From positions 1-64,000 of the forward strand of contig CAZMDA010000002.1 in assembly GCA_964564865.1 (NCBI GenBank): a stretch of DNA of 64,000 nt, given 5' to 3'. The notes beneath the pieces were generated by a model. The model saw only the letters and a list, made by a program, of their open reading frames with translations, made no database searches and was not told where the DNA came from. The position numbers and the translations under genes were made by a program. The DNA comes from RBG-16-66-20 sp964564865. Lineage in GTDB: Bacteria; Pseudomonadota; Gammaproteobacteria; Burkholderiales; SG8-39. How positions within the stretch are numbered: the first letter of the stretch is position 1; every line of letters begins with the position of its first letter. Shown here piece after piece: positions 8,658-18,141 of this stretch.

Positions 8658-10268
8658 ATGCGCGAGTCGAGGCGGCGGATTCTGGGGGCTGGGTCGGTCC
8701 TGGCGGGTTCCCTGTTCCTGCCGCAGCCCTGGGCCTGGGTGTGGGCGCAATCCAACCAGGAAGGCACGCTGAAGCTGCTCAAGGCGCCCAAGGTGGCGCT
8801 GGTGGTGGGCAACTCCAAGTACAAGGACGCCCCGGAGCTGAAGAACCCGGCCAACGACGCCAAAGGCGTGGGGGATGCCTTGAAGGCCGCGGGCTTCGGG
8901 GTCAACACCCTGCTGGACACCGGCCGCGAGCAGCTGATCGACGCCATTCGGAACTACGTGCGGGCGATGGAGCAGAAGAAGGCCGTGGGCCTGTTCTACT
9001 TCGCCGGCCATGGCGTGCAGCTGGCGTGGCGCAACTACATGCTGCCGATCGACGCAGTGATCGACAGGATCGACGACGTCGGCAAGCAGAGCGTGGACAT
9101 CGCGCGGCTGATGGAGGGCCTGACCAAAGCGGGCAACCCGATGAACGTGATCATCCTGGACGCATGCCGGGAGAACCCGTTCGGCAAGGACTTCCGGGTG
9201 GAGCACAAGGGTCTGTCCCAGATGGATGCGCCCACGCACACGATCCTGGCGTATGCCACGAGCCCCGGCAACGTCGCCTCCGACGGCGAGGGCGCCAACG
9301 GCCTGTACACCGAGAACCTGCTGCGCGAGATGAAGGTCCCGGAGGCGAAGATCGAGGACGTGTTCAAGCGCGTCCGCCTCGGTGTGCGCCGCAAGACCAA
9401 CGGCGCGCAGATCCCCTGGGAGAGCACTTCGCTCGAGGACGACTTCTGGTTCATCCCGCCGAAGGAACTGAAACCGGTATCCGACGCCGAGAAGGAGAAG
9501 CTGTTCGACGCGGAACTGGCGCTGTGGGACAGGATCGCGGGTTCAAGGGACGCGGCGCCCTTCGAGGACTACCTCAGGCGCTACCCCAGCGGACGCTTCT
9601 CCGAGCTCGCGCAGCTGCGCCTTGAGCGCGCGCTCGCGGCGGCAGGCGAGAAGCGCATCGAGATCCTGAAGCAGGAGGGCAATCCCTACACGCAGGGCTC
9701 GGTGCGGGCCGTGCCGGGGCACAAGGTCGGCGACGCCTACGTGTACCGGGAGGTCGATCTCGAGACCAAGGCCGAGCGCGCACTGCTCAACGACCAGGTG
9801 GTTGCGGTGGGCGAGAACGAGGTGCGCTTCAGCAACGGCCTCGTGGTCGACCTGCTGGGCAACCTGATCCAGGTTCCCAACGGCTCCCGGTACACGCCGC
9901 GCCAGGACGAACCGCTTGAATACGCGATCGGCCGCCGCTGGTCGACCCGGTTCCGGTTCTCGAACGAGAAAACCGGGCGCACCGGCAGCAACGAGGCCGC
10001 CTACCAGATCGTCCGCAAGGAGCGCATCCTGGTCGCGGGCGAGTCCTTCGACTGCTTCGTCATCGAGGGCCACGTCACCGGGACCAACGATCGCGGCCAG
10101 CGCATCGAGACGCGCACCCGCAAGTGGAAATCGCCCGAGCGCATGCGCCGGCCGCTGGTCATCGAATCGCGCTCGATCGTGGTCATCGAACGCGGCCCGC
10201 GCCTGCCGCCGCTGGAGAAGGTGCTCTCCGCCGAGCGCCGGGAACTGGTGTCCTACAAGCTGGTTTGA
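8658..10268 (+). CDS. Exported caspase-like (peptidase C14) protein
   Basis: The 536-residue protein starts with a twin-arginine-like signal (ESRRRILGAG). The caspase fold follows, with the catalytic pair H118 in YFAGHGV and C170 in IILDACRENPF. A 45-residue module at about 282-326 (ALWDRI...YLRRYPSGRF) follows, then a 200-residue C-terminal domain I cannot name. GGGGAG ends 7 nt before the ATG. It heads a four-gene operon with a small secreted protein, a zinc-ribbon membrane protein and another secreted protein. Bacterial caspase homologues cut after basic residues and serve in cell death, defence or signalling; which applies here is unknown. Export argues for an envelope role. Confidence 0.88.
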   Translation: MRESRRRILGAGSVLAGSLFLPQPWAWVWAQSNQEGTLKLLKAPKVALVVGNSKYKDAPELKNPANDAKGVGDALKAAGFGVNTLLDTGREQLIDAIRNYVRAMEQKKAVGLFYFAGHGVQLAWRNYMLPIDAVIDRIDDVGKQSVDIARLMEGLTKAGNPMNVIILDACRENPFGKDFRVEHKGLSQMDAPTHTILAYATSPGNVASDGEGANGLYTENLLREMKVPEAKIEDVFKRVRLGVRRKTNGAQIPWESTSLEDDFWFIPPKELKPVSDAEKEKLFDAELALWDRIAGSRDAAPFEDYLRRYPSGRFSELAQLRLERALAAAGEKRIEILKQEGNPYTQGSVRAVPGHKVGDAYVYREVDLETKAERALLNDQVVAVGENEVRFSNGLVVDLLGNLIQVPNGSRYTPRQDEPLEYAIGRRWSTRFRFSNEKTGRTGSNEAAYQIVRKERILVAGESFDCFVIEGHVTGTNDRGQRIETRTRKWKSPERMRRPLVIESRSIVVIERGPRLPPLEKVLSAERRELVSYKLV

Positions 10269-10293
10269 GCCAATCGCCACCAAGGAGAAGCCC

Positions 10294-10722
10294 ATGATCG
10301 TCCGCACGCTCGTCGCCGCAGGCCTCGGCCTGGCGGCACTGTCCGTCCACGCGCAGTCCCTGCAGCTGGTCACCGCCGACGAGGCGAAGCTGCCCGCCGT
10401 CGCCGCCACGCCCGCCACCCGGGCGATCACGCGCGGTCCGGGCGTCAAACTGGCCACCCCCGAGAGCGTGTCCGGCGCCTTCCCCCTCAAGGTCGAGTTC
10501 GCCCCGCGCGGCGGTTCGAAGATCGATCCCGCCAGCGTCAAGGTGGAGTACCTGCGCGGGCAGGGCGTGGACCTGACCGCGCGCCTGAAGGCCAACATCA
10601 AGCCCGAGGGCATCGAGGTCGCCTCCGCGCAAGTCCCGGCGGGCGAGCACGCGTTCCGGGTCTCGGTGCGCGACAGCGAGGGCCGCGAGGGCAAGGCCGA
10701 GTTCAAGCTGGTGGTGAAGTAG
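10294..10722 (+). CDS. Small secreted protein, unknown family
   Basis: The 142-residue protein has a clear signal peptide ending SVHAQS and a mature domain that ends in an Ig-like/bacterial immunoglobulin pattern (FRVSVRDSEGREGKAEFKL). AAGGAG lies 6 nt before the ATG. It follows the caspase gene by 25 bp and precedes the zinc-ribbon gene by 6 bp, so it is part of the same transcript. No function can be assigned; by position it may bind or restrain the exported protease. Confidence 0.75.
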   Translation: MIVRTLVAAGLGLAALSVHAQSLQLVTADEAKLPAVAATPATRAITRGPGVKLATPESVSGAFPLKVEFAPRGGSKIDPASVKVEYLRGQGVDLTARLKANIKPEGIEVASAQVPAGEHAFRVSVRDSEGREGKAEFKLVVK

Positions 10723-10728
10723 CCGCGC

Positions 10729-11568
10729 ATGGCGATCAGCTGCCCCTACTGCGTCTCCGAGGTGAGCGAGGCGGCGCTGGTCTGCCCGCGCTGCACCCGC
10801 GACCTGTACCTGTTCAGGCCGCTGCTGGAGAAGCTGGGGCAGCTGGAGAAGGCGGTTGCGGACCAGGCGAAAGCGGTCGCCGCCGGAGCCGAGGCGCGCA
10901 TCGCCGCGCTGGAGGCCGAGCTCGCCGCGATGAAGGCGGAGCGGGCGCAGGCCATCCCAGTGGAGGTGACGGTGCAGCCGGAGCACGCCGAGGCGTCCGC
11001 GCCGAGCTACCTGCTCGGGATGCTGCAGACGCTGGCGCCGGTGCTGGTGCTGCTGCTGGTGGCGCACGGGGTGCTGCTGTTCATCTACGACGTCAAGCCG
11101 CTCTACCTGCGCGTCGCCACGCTCCTGATCCCGATGCCTTTCGGCTTCCTGCTGGCGATGCACCATCCGACCCGGCTCTGGCTGTCCGGCGGCGCGGGGT
11201 TCGTGGCGGCGGCGCTTGCGGTGCTGGGGATGCTGGTGATCACGGCCACGCTGGACAAGGTGCCGGTGCTGCCGCAGGACCTGCGCGACTGGCGCGAGAC
11301 GCTGGAGTACGCCGCCGGCATCGGCCTCGCCTTCTTCACCGGCTTGCTCGCGGGCCAGGTCTACGCCGCCTTCCGGCTGAAGAAGGTGCAGCCCGGCAGG
11401 GTGGTGCTGCTCATCGCCAAGGCGGTGACGCCGAACGAGGACGGCGAGTTCGGCATCGAGCGCGTGGCCAAGCGCATCGACAAGGTGGTCAAGGCGGCGA
11501 CGCCGGTCGCGACCGGCGCGACTTCCCTCTACGTCGGGTTGAAGGCTTTCTTGGGGACACTCGGATGA
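10729..11568 (+). CDS. Zinc-ribbon, coiled-coil, multipass membrane protein
   Basis: The 279-residue protein has an N-terminal zinc ribbon (CPYC at 5-8, CPRC at about 20-23), an Ala/Glu-rich coiled coil (about 40-75), then four hydrophobic segments (about 95-210) and a basic C-terminal tail. The ribbon should be cytoplasmic and the bundle in the inner membrane. It is the third gene of the caspase operon, and its stop overlaps the next start as ATGA. The family is not recognised. Confidence 0.75.
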   Translation: MAISCPYCVSEVSEAALVCPRCTRDLYLFRPLLEKLGQLEKAVADQAKAVAAGAEARIAALEAELAAMKAERAQAIPVEVTVQPEHAEASAPSYLLGMLQTLAPVLVLLLVAHGVLLFIYDVKPLYLRVATLLIPMPFGFLLAMHHPTRLWLSGGAGFVAAALAVLGMLVITATLDKVPVLPQDLRDWRETLEYAAGIGLAFFTGLLAGQVYAAFRLKKVQPGRVVLLIAKAVTPNEDGEFGIERVAKRIDKVVKAATPVATGATSLYVGLKAFLGTLG

Positions 11569-11969
11569 CGACTGCGTTGCGCAGGGCCTTCAGGTGCGTG
11601 CTGCTAGCCGGGTGTGGCGTGCTGGCGTCCTACGCCACCGGCGGGCGCGCGGAGCAACTGGAGAATGGAAGCTACGAAGGCAGCATCGAACTGGACGGTG
11701 GCCCCATTGCCCAGAATCCGCGACCCCGGATGATCTACATCGAACTGGCGATCAAGCGGATCGATGGCGCAAGCGTTGCCGGGACCTGGTCGCAGTCGGG
11801 CGGGCCATGCCAGGGAACCCATGCGGTCGAAGGCCGGTTCGCCTCGGGACGCCTGTTCCTGAAGCCCGTGGACTCGGGAAGCGCGTGCCGGATTCCGCCG
11901 CTCCAGTTGAGCGCGAGCGGCGCGCTCGAGGGCATCCTCGCCCAACGCGAGCTTCGCCTGCGCCGCTAG
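11565..11969 (+). CDS. Small secreted protein, unknown
   Basis: This 134-residue protein has a hydrophobic N-terminus with a cysteine in LLAGCGV, which could be a lipobox or a plain signal peptide. The mature part is beta-rich with two cysteines that could form a disulfide. It starts in an ATGA overlap with the membrane protein gene and is the last gene of the caspase operon. Its TAG stop shares a CTAG with the convergent hydrolase gene. No family is recognised. Confidence 0.7.
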   Translation: MTTALRRAFRCVLLAGCGVLASYATGGRAEQLENGSYEGSIELDGGPIAQNPRPRMIYIELAIKRIDGASVAGTWSQSGGPCQGTHAVEGRFASGRLFLKPVDSGSACRIPPLQLSASGALEGILAQRELRLRR

Positions 11970-12796
11970 TCGACGTCGCCCACCACCGCCGTCACCTTGC
12001 CGGTGGTGATCCAGTCCACCACCGCGCGCACCACGACCTCCTCGCGCCCGCCGTGGGAGTGATGGTGCATGCCGCCGCAGGGGTCGCCCGACGGCGTCCC
12101 GCCGCGCACGGTCACCAGGTTGTCCTTCGCGTAGCGCGCGACGATGGCGTAGGGCGTGGCCACGCAGCCGTCCTTCTCATGATGGATGTGTAGCATCGGG
12201 GCTGCTATCAGGGGTATGGCGCCGGCTGCGGCATGCCCGCGCGTGATCACCTTCGTGTTGACGTTGATCGCAGCCGAATGGATGCTCCCCGCGATCTCGT
12301 TGCCAAGGTGCTTCGCCAGCCAGCGCGAGCTCAGGCTGCCCTTGCTGTGGCCCATGATGAAGAACCGGTCGAGGCCGTGGCGGCTCCGCAGCACCTCGAT
12401 CAGGCCGCGGACGTCGTCGGCATGCTGCGTAGACTCGCGGTACTCGTCGTCGCAACCATCCGACCACGCATGCGTCGGCTCAAGCTGGTCGGAGGGGCAG
12501 TCCACGACCACCAGTGCGATGCCGGCCTGGAACAGCAGGCGCTGGTGCTGGCGCAGCGGCCCGAGATGGGGATGGCGGATGGTCGAGCGGTCGATCCGGA
12601 CGATCCCGGGCTTGCCGCGGAACCAGAGCAGGGCGGTCTTCGCGGTTGGGGAGGGCTTGGCGAGCAGGGCCCGTTGCACGACTGGTGCACCGCGCCAGGT
12701 CCTCGGGCGTTCCACCTCGACAAGCGTGTCGGGAACCTGCGCCCCGGCCGGGAAGGCAGGGAACAGGGTCGCGGCCAGGAGCAGGAGTCGGCGCAT
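11966..12796 (-). CDS. Secreted alpha/beta-hydrolase-like protein
   Basis: The 276-residue protein has a signal peptide (to about PAGAQ) and an alpha/beta hydrolase fold with nucleophile Ser in GHSKGS. The late MHHHSHGG cluster probably supplies the catalytic His, and the acid is probably in HHEKDGC. Cysteines in the mature region fit periplasmic disulfides. It converges on the caspase operon and the two end in a shared CTAG. The substrate is unknown. Confidence 0.75.
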   Translation of the reverse strand: MRRLLLLAATLFPAFPAGAQVPDTLVEVERPRTWRGAPVVQRALLAKPSPTAKTALLWFRGKPGIVRIDRSTIRHPHLGPLRQHQRLLFQAGIALVVVDCPSDQLEPTHAWSDGCDDEYRESTQHADDVRGLIEVLRSRHGLDRFFIMGHSKGSLSSRWLAKHLGNEIAGSIHSAAINVNTKVITRGHAAAGAIPLIAAPMLHIHHEKDGCVATPYAIVARYAKDNLVTVRGGTPSGDPCGGMHHHSHGGREEVVVRAVVDWITTGKVTAVVGDVD

Positions 12797-13081
12797 GGCA
12801 GGGCAGTTTCCCCAAGTGGCGGTGTCCAGGGCAATCCTTTGAACTAGCGACGTTGACGCAGCGTCATGGGCCGTCGGGTAGCGCCTACTGGAAGCAGCGT
12901 CGGCGCGAGGCCTCCGCTTTCCTTTTTGCTCGGCGACGACATAGGCGCGACACGCATTACGACGGTGCGATACCTACCGGGGTAGGGCCCGTACCGCTAG
13001 CGCTCTTCAGCCTAACGGGTGCTGCCATGGACGTCGTCAATCGCTAGGTCGAGGTGTCCACTTCTCTGATGTCTGGCAAAG
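12797..13081. other. Non-coding junction between host genes and the helicase operon
   Basis: These 285 bp carry no convincing gene. They hold two small dyads: TGACGCAGCGTCA at 12854-12866 and an inverted repeat CCTACC/GGTAGG at 12973-12986. Base composition drops compared with the left side, so this may be the left edge of an acquired segment. I see no tRNA, no integrase and no direct repeat matching the right edge. Confidence 0.4.
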
Positions 13082-13654
13082 TCAGAGCGGAAAGCGTCCA
13101 CCGCAGCGCGCCTGCGACAGCGCGACATATGCGGCGTTTACTCTTCTCGCCTCGGCAAGCACTTGCGCCCGTCGCTGCGGGCTCATCGACTGCAATCGCC
13201 CAGGGTAAGCTTGCTGCACAAGTTGCCGGCGGGTCTGTTCAATAGATTCCCACGTTGAGCCGACTGTTGCCTTCAGCAGTTTGTGTGCATCCTCGAGCGG
13301 CATGGTTCGCTCCGGAGGAAGGGCGGGACTGGGCGAAGCAGAAGCATCCGCTGGTCTGCTTGAAGTTGCTGGGTGGAACGGCACCGCATTTGCCGTCTCC
13401 ATGGTGGTGTGTGGCGCAGCCGCTCGTTCCCACAGGTTGGGGTGCTGTGGTGCTGGCGGCCGCGCGGGCGTCAAACGGGGTGGCGTTGCGCTGGAAATCG
13501 CCGCTTGCACTTCGGCACGCAATGCAATGGCACGAGGAACTTGGCGATACTGGAGTTCGTTCTCCAGTTGCTCAAGTACCTTCAGGTCCCCGCGGCCCTT
13601 GGCGAACATTTCCTCCAGTTGTGCGACACCGTGCTGCATGAGAGGACGAGACAT
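13082..13654 (-). CDS. Helicase-associated protein with degenerate J-like domain
   Basis: The 190-residue protein has an N-terminal helical segment (QLEEMFAKGRGD...LQYRQVPRA), a Pro/Ala-rich linker (about 55-115) and a C-terminal domain shaped like a J-domain (DAHKLLKATVGSTWESIEQT...ARRVNAAYVAL). The HPD tripeptide needed to stimulate Hsp70 is replaced by YPG, so it is unlikely to be a working DnaJ co-chaperone. It follows the large helicase by 2 nt and is surely co-expressed. It may be an adaptor for the helicase; that is inference from gene order only. Confidence 0.7.
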   Translation of the reverse strand: MSRPLMQHGVAQLEEMFAKGRGDLKVLEQLENELQYRQVPRAIALRAEVQAAISSATPPRLTPARPPAPQHPNLWERAAAPHTTMETANAVPFHPATSSRPADASASPSPALPPERTMPLEDAHKLLKATVGSTWESIEQTRRQLVQQAYPGRLQSMSPQRRAQVLAEARRVNAAYVALSQARCGGRFPL

Positions 13655-13656
13655 GG

Positions 13657-16600
13657 CTAGGCAAACTCCTGCTCTTCTTCAACGCCGAAGGGGTCAACTT
13701 CTTTGTAGTGGACCCAAACCGTACTGTCGACAGACTCGGCCCCCAGAGGCTCGATGCCCAAGCGCTCGAGAGTTTGCATCAGCTCGCTTAGCACCGCCTC
13801 ACGCCTGCGGACGAAGCTCGACGCGAAGCATCGCCAGAATATCCAACCGGCCCGCTCAAGAACGCGCTGGCGTGCCATGTCGTCTTGCCACTGACCTGGA
13901 CCATGGAAGCGATCACCATCGCATTCGATAGCCAAGCGTCTGCCTTCATTGCCCTCGACGACGAAGTCGATGCGGTAGCCACCACACGTGACCTGTGGCT
14001 CCACACGGAAGCCGCGCTTGACAAGCTCGTCGAACATCTCTAGCTCGAAACCCGATTCACAGCGCTCGCGAAGGGCCTGGACCTTCTTCGCGTCGTGCCG
14101 GAACGGTTGCTTGAAGTGGCTGATGACCTTGCCGTTAAGCGAGTCTTCCTTAAACTCGGTCGCGGCGACAGAGCGGAAGAGGTACATGCGGTCCCGGGCA
14201 CGCGACAAGGCGACATTGAAGCGTTGGTGCATGTCCGCGCGATTGGCCGCCGAGCGATCGCCAGGGCCTAGGACCATAGAGACCATCATGATGTCGCGCT
14301 CACGGCCTTGGAATACCGGCGGTGGTCCAATGGCAATCCTTCGCTCCACGACGTGGACAGGGGAGATGCGCTCGCTGACCAACTCGTGGATGCGAGCGGC
14401 TTGTGCGGTTCCCAGAAGAGTCACCACGCCAATGCTGCGACCGTCGAACTGCGAATCGGCAAGGACGGCTTCGATCTCATCGACGACGGCCTTAGCCTCA
14501 GCTTCGTTGACGTCACCACGTCGGTTGCCGCCCTTCACAAACACATCGATCAAGGGGGGGTCAAGCCGTTCGTTTGCCTTTGGCACACGCAGAGGACGGA
14601 TGTCGCCTTGGTAGAATTCTCTGTTCGAAAACTCGATGATGGCGGGCACGCAGCGGAAGTGCTCTTTCAGCATAACCGAATTGCCCGCGAACACGACTCG
14701 GGCCAAGTCGTAGATGGATTTGTCTGGAGTCATCTGTGACCCGTGAGGCTGGTTGGTAAGGAACCGATTGATGAGCTCTTTGATTCTCTCTTCGGCGGTG
14801 CCTACTGCGGAGGGCGAAACCTGCTTGTGGTCGCCGACGATCAGTACCTTCTGGCCACGCAGAAGCGCCGGAAGCGCCCATATGTCCGACTGCGATGCTT
14901 CGTCAATGACGACCAGGTCGAAGAGACCAACCTCGGGCGGAATGGTCTCGGACACCCGCCATTGAGGCAACACCCAGCAGGGCACGGCTTGGTACGCTCG
15001 AAGCATCGCATCGCGGGCCGCCTTTCGGTGGCGAACCGCTCGCACTCCAGTTCCGGAGCCCATTGCCTGCACCGCGTTGAGGTATGCCTGCAATGCTTGG
15101 CGGACCGAGTCGGGCGAATTATTGAACACGCCGAGCCAGGTCTTCTCCGCAACGAGATCCTGGTACGTTCGGGCCAACGATGTGGTCAGAATCCGGCGCT
15201 CGTCGAACAGTTCGCGTAGTTTGTGATGGCCGTCGATGCTGTCGAGGAACATCACAGCCTGCCGCCAACTCCAAGCGTCTAGCCACGTGGAGGGCGTGGC
15301 GGGGTCGAGGTCAGCGCTTGCCGTCTCCGTGCGAAGGCGCCGTGCCCACTTGAGGGCGCCAGCCGACTCGATAGCGGATGTGACCCTGCCGATTTCGGCA
15401 AGAGACGGCTGCAGCGCAGTCAACCGCGAGAGTTCAGTCTGCAGCGCTAGCCACTTTGTCTGCAGCGCTGACTCGTCGGCGCTGACCCGGCCGAGAGACT
15501 CAGTAAGAAACAGACGCAGCTCATCGACGATGGCGCCGCTGTGCCCTTCGAGCTTGCGTACTAGTTCCTGTACACGCCTCATCGCGTACGCAAGCCGCCC
15601 TTTGTCCACGTGGGCCTGCAGGCTGGTATAGGCGGTGGCGACGAACGGCTCACCGTCGTTCCACATCCGGTCGGCGGCCTGCTTACCGAATACCTCCTCT
15701 ATTCGAGAGTGCAGCTTCGCGTCGAAGTCGAAAGTCAGCTGCCGAACGTCCTCGATCCCCGCCTGCCAAATAGCGACCTTCTTCAAGGCGGGCTCGACGC
15801 CCGGCCCAGGAGCCTCCAGACTGAACTCGCCAGACAGCGAGGACCAGCGGGCGAGGACTTTCCGGGCTTCTAAGCGCCAGGCAATCAACTCCTGTACCAG
15901 TTCCCAGTCAGCCTTGCTCGCCGGTGTGATTCCACTGACAGTGATGCTTGAGATCAGCTTGCGTGCTTCGCTCTTGCCGAATGGCAACGCGAACGCACTC
16001 TTGCCTCCAACTAACCGACCGAGCGCGTCGGTCAGGTCCTCGTTGAGCTCGGCGTCAGCCGGCACTTCGACGGCCTTAGCCACGAGTTCTCTCCGCTGTC
16101 GGTCCAACTTGCGTACGTCGGCGCATAGAGCCACCAGTGCCACCAGCACGGGGTCAGTCGGCCGCATGTCCGTGAAGCGCTTGCCGAGGGTGTCGAGCCA
16201 AGACTGTCGCGCTAGTGCAAGCTTGGCTTTCAACGCCATGCGGTCACCTAGGAACTTGCTAAGTGCCTGCGCCCTTTCGAAGGTCTCCAGTCCCGAGTCG
16301 ACCAAAGCGAGGATGGCCCCTTGGTGGACGCTGGCGTCAATGGACTTCGCTTTGACCAGGTCGCGATGCAGCCCGAGCATATCGGCCCACACGGGGAAGG
16401 CGTCTGCGGCAGGAAGCGTGCAGCCAAGGTACGGTAGGTCCCTGCCAACAGTCATCCGTGCACGTCGAAGCGAGTTGATTGCGGCGTCATCGAACGGAAG
16501 GTTGCCGTCCTTCGCCGTTGGCGGCTCGTCGTCGAACCATTGATGCGCTTCGGCCTGATCCAGAGCAATCTTTGCCAACTCCTCCGGAGTGACGTGACGG

Positions 16601-18141
16601 CCCTGGAACGGGTACTTCTGCATGTGCGTGGAAGCATATGCGGCCACGGTCCGATCGACGTGGGCAATCTTGGCGTGCAGTTGGTTCAGCTTCTCCTCAG
16701 CGGCCACAATGTTCTGGCTGGCACGCGTCGGGTTGAGGCTCGCAACGCTCGAAGCGATGGTCTGAATGGAGTGCTCAAACTGCTTCATGCCATCGCGTTC
16801 GTCGGAGAGCAGTGCGACACTGAGAGGACGGATGCGCTCCGGCAGCTTCTCCTGCAGGACCGCTAAAGCTGATTCGCCCTTGGCCGTCACCAGGACACGT
16901 TTCCCCTGTGCAAGGTAATGGCAGATGACATTGGCGATGGTGTGCGTCTTGCCCGTTCCTGGGGGGCCCTGGACGACAACGCCATCGTTGGCATACAGCT
17001 TCTGAACGATGGAGACTTGCTCGTCGTTGTAGGCCATTGGAAAGTACAGCTCCATCGATTGCGAGCCCGCTTCGCTGGTCGATAACCCGCGGAAAGGCTG
17101 TTCCGGACGGACCTTCACCGTGGAGTCGCCACGCTCGACGAAGCTGCGGATGACGCTGGGGAGTGATTTCGCGTCTTCTACCTTCTTCTTCAGCCGGCGG
17201 ATGTCTTCTAGAAAGATATCTCCGGAGCGCTTGCGACCGAACAGTACCCAAGTGTTCGTAATGGTGAGCGTGTCGCCCGGGACGGGCGGCGTCACGTCTT
17301 CGGTGCAAACCTTGTAGGCGCCTGACGGGTCGAGGTGACCGACGGCTGCCTTCAGAGTGCCGTCGTAGGTGGAGGACTCGAACGGGTTTACGCGGTTGGC
17401 GCCTGTGACAAGTGCGCTGCGCCAGTAGGCATCAAGCTGCTTGACCCCCGGGAGTTCCATTTCGGCGTAGCAGTCGGTTTCGAGTCGAGGCTCGACTTCA
17501 CGCGGCCGCACCTCAAGATCGAAGGTCTTCTCATTGAGCGAGATCTCGCAAGCTTGAATGAGCAGCGGGTACTTCAGCGCCGTGGCGAATCCTTCCTTCT
17601 TCCAGGCAGCGTAACCGATGCCCCAGACCAGCTCGAGCGGTGTCTCAGCACCCTCAGACGATATGGCCTGCTGCAGCGAGAATAGCTGGTTGTAGCGGGC
17701 GATGGTCTTGCGGCGCGGGCGCTCTGCGGCAGCCCAGGGTTCCCACTGGTACTCGACGTACCAGTTGAACGCTTCCTCCACCTCGGGGTGGTCCTTCAGC
17801 TGCTCGCGAGCAACCTCGCGCTTGCCCTCGTAGATAACCGACTCGCTCTTGAGCTCAGGCGACTTCTCTGGATTCTTGGGTAGCGTCACCCAAGGCTTGA
17901 GCTGGTCGTCGAGCTCAGGCGGCGCGATTTCCTGCAGTCGGGGCAGGCGTAGCCAGACATCGTCGCCCTCTACCTGTAAGTTAAACTGAAGTTCGGGAAG
18001 GCCCTTAAGCTCGTGTTGATGGGCAACGAAGAACTCGGACGGGACAGTGAAAGCGGGTTTGGACTTCAGTTTCTCGACCTGCTCGATGTAGTTGAGCAGG
18101 TCGAGTACTAAAGGCGCGCCTGCAGCAAGGTCTTCACTCAT
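13657..18141 (-). CDS. SF1 helicase with C-terminal Vsr/MTES-type nuclease, probable defence protein
   Basis: The protein is 1494 residues long. The N-terminal 350 residues are unassigned. Motor motifs follow: Walker A QGPPGTGKTH (391-400), a long insertion (about 450-1050), Walker B VVIDEAS (1077-1083), GDHKQVSP (1103-1110), EHFRC (1160-1164), VFQGRERD (1276-1283) and arginine-finger motif FNVALSRAR (1308-1316). The end is a PD-(D/E)xK-like nuclease with E1368, D1392 and E1406-x-D1408 (AIECDGDRFHG), of the very-short-patch-repair/MTES type. Such helicase-nuclease fusions are common in anti-phage and anti-plasmid islands. I see no HEPN motif. The gene starts in an ATGA overlap with the RHH gene. 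Codon use is visibly less GC-rich than the neighbours, suggesting transfer. Confidence 0.88.
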   Translation of the reverse strand: MSEDLAAGAPLVLDLLNYIEQVEKLKSKPAFTVPSEFFVAHQHELKGLPELQFNLQVEGDDVWLRLPRLQEIAPPELDDQLKPWVTLPKNPEKSPELKSESVIYEGKREVAREQLKDHPEVEEAFNWYVEYQWEPWAAAERPRRKTIARYNQLFSLQQAISSEGAETPLELVWGIGYAAWKKEGFATALKYPLLIQACEISLNEKTFDLEVRPREVEPRLETDCYAEMELPGVKQLDAYWRSALVTGANRVNPFESSTYDGTLKAAVGHLDPSGAYKVCTEDVTPPVPGDTLTITNTWVLFGRKRSGDIFLEDIRRLKKKVEDAKSLPSVIRSFVERGDSTVKVRPEQPFRGLSTSEAGSQSMELYFPMAYNDEQVSIVQKLYANDGVVVQGPPGTGKTHTIANVICHYLAQGKRVLVTAKGESALAVLQEKLPERIRPLSVALLSDERDGMKQFEHSIQTIASSVASLNPTRASQNIVAAEEKLNQLHAKIAHVDRTVAAYASTHMQKYPFQGRHVTPEELAKIALDQAEAHQWFDDEPPTAKDGNLPFDDAAINSLRRARMTVGRDLPYLGCTLPAADAFPVWADMLGLHRDLVKAKSIDASVHQGAILALVDSGLETFERAQALSKFLGDRMALKAKLALARQSWLDTLGKRFTDMRPTDPVLVALVALCADVRKLDRQRRELVAKAVEVPADAELNEDLTDALGRLVGGKSAFALPFGKSEARKLISSITVSGITPASKADWELVQELIAWRLEARKVLARWSSLSGEFSLEAPGPGVEPALKKVAIWQAGIEDVRQLTFDFDAKLHSRIEEVFGKQAADRMWNDGEPFVATAYTSLQAHVDKGRLAYAMRRVQELVRKLEGHSGAIVDELRLFLTESLGRVSADESALQTKWLALQTELSRLTALQPSLAEIGRVTSAIESAGALKWARRLRTETASADLDPATPSTWLDAWSWRQAVMFLDSIDGHHKLRELFDERRILTTSLARTYQDLVAEKTWLGVFNNSPDSVRQALQAYLNAVQAMGSGTGVRAVRHRKAARDAMLRAYQAVPCWVLPQWRVSETIPPEVGLFDLVVIDEASQSDIWALPALLRGQKVLIVGDHKQVSPSAVGTAEERIKELINRFLTNQPHGSQMTPDKSIYDLARVVFAGNSVMLKEHFRCVPAIIEFSNREFYQGDIRPLRVPKANERLDPPLIDVFVKGGNRRGDVNEAEAKAVVDEIEAVLADSQFDGRSIGVVTLLGTAQAARIHELVSERISPVHVVERRIAIGPPPVFQGRERDIMMVSMVLGPGDRSAANRADMHQRFNVALSRARDRMYLFRSVAATEFKEDSLNGKVISHFKQPFRHDAKKVQALRERCESGFELEMFDELVKRGFRVEPQVTCGGYRIDFVVEGNEGRRLAIECDGDRFHGPGQWQDDMARQRVLERAGWIFWRCFASSFVRRREAVLSELMQTLERLGIEPLGAESVDSTVWVHYKEVDPFGVEEEQEFA

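Noticed and set aside
12854..12866. TGACGCAGCGTCA as an attachment site of the helicase island
   Set aside because: It is not repeated at the right edge and no integrase or tRNA is present.
13657..18141. Assignment of the helicase to the HEPN-containing Hhe defence family
   Set aside because: The C-terminal nuclease fits, but I could not find an RxxxxH HEPN motif in the N-terminal region, so the name is not used.
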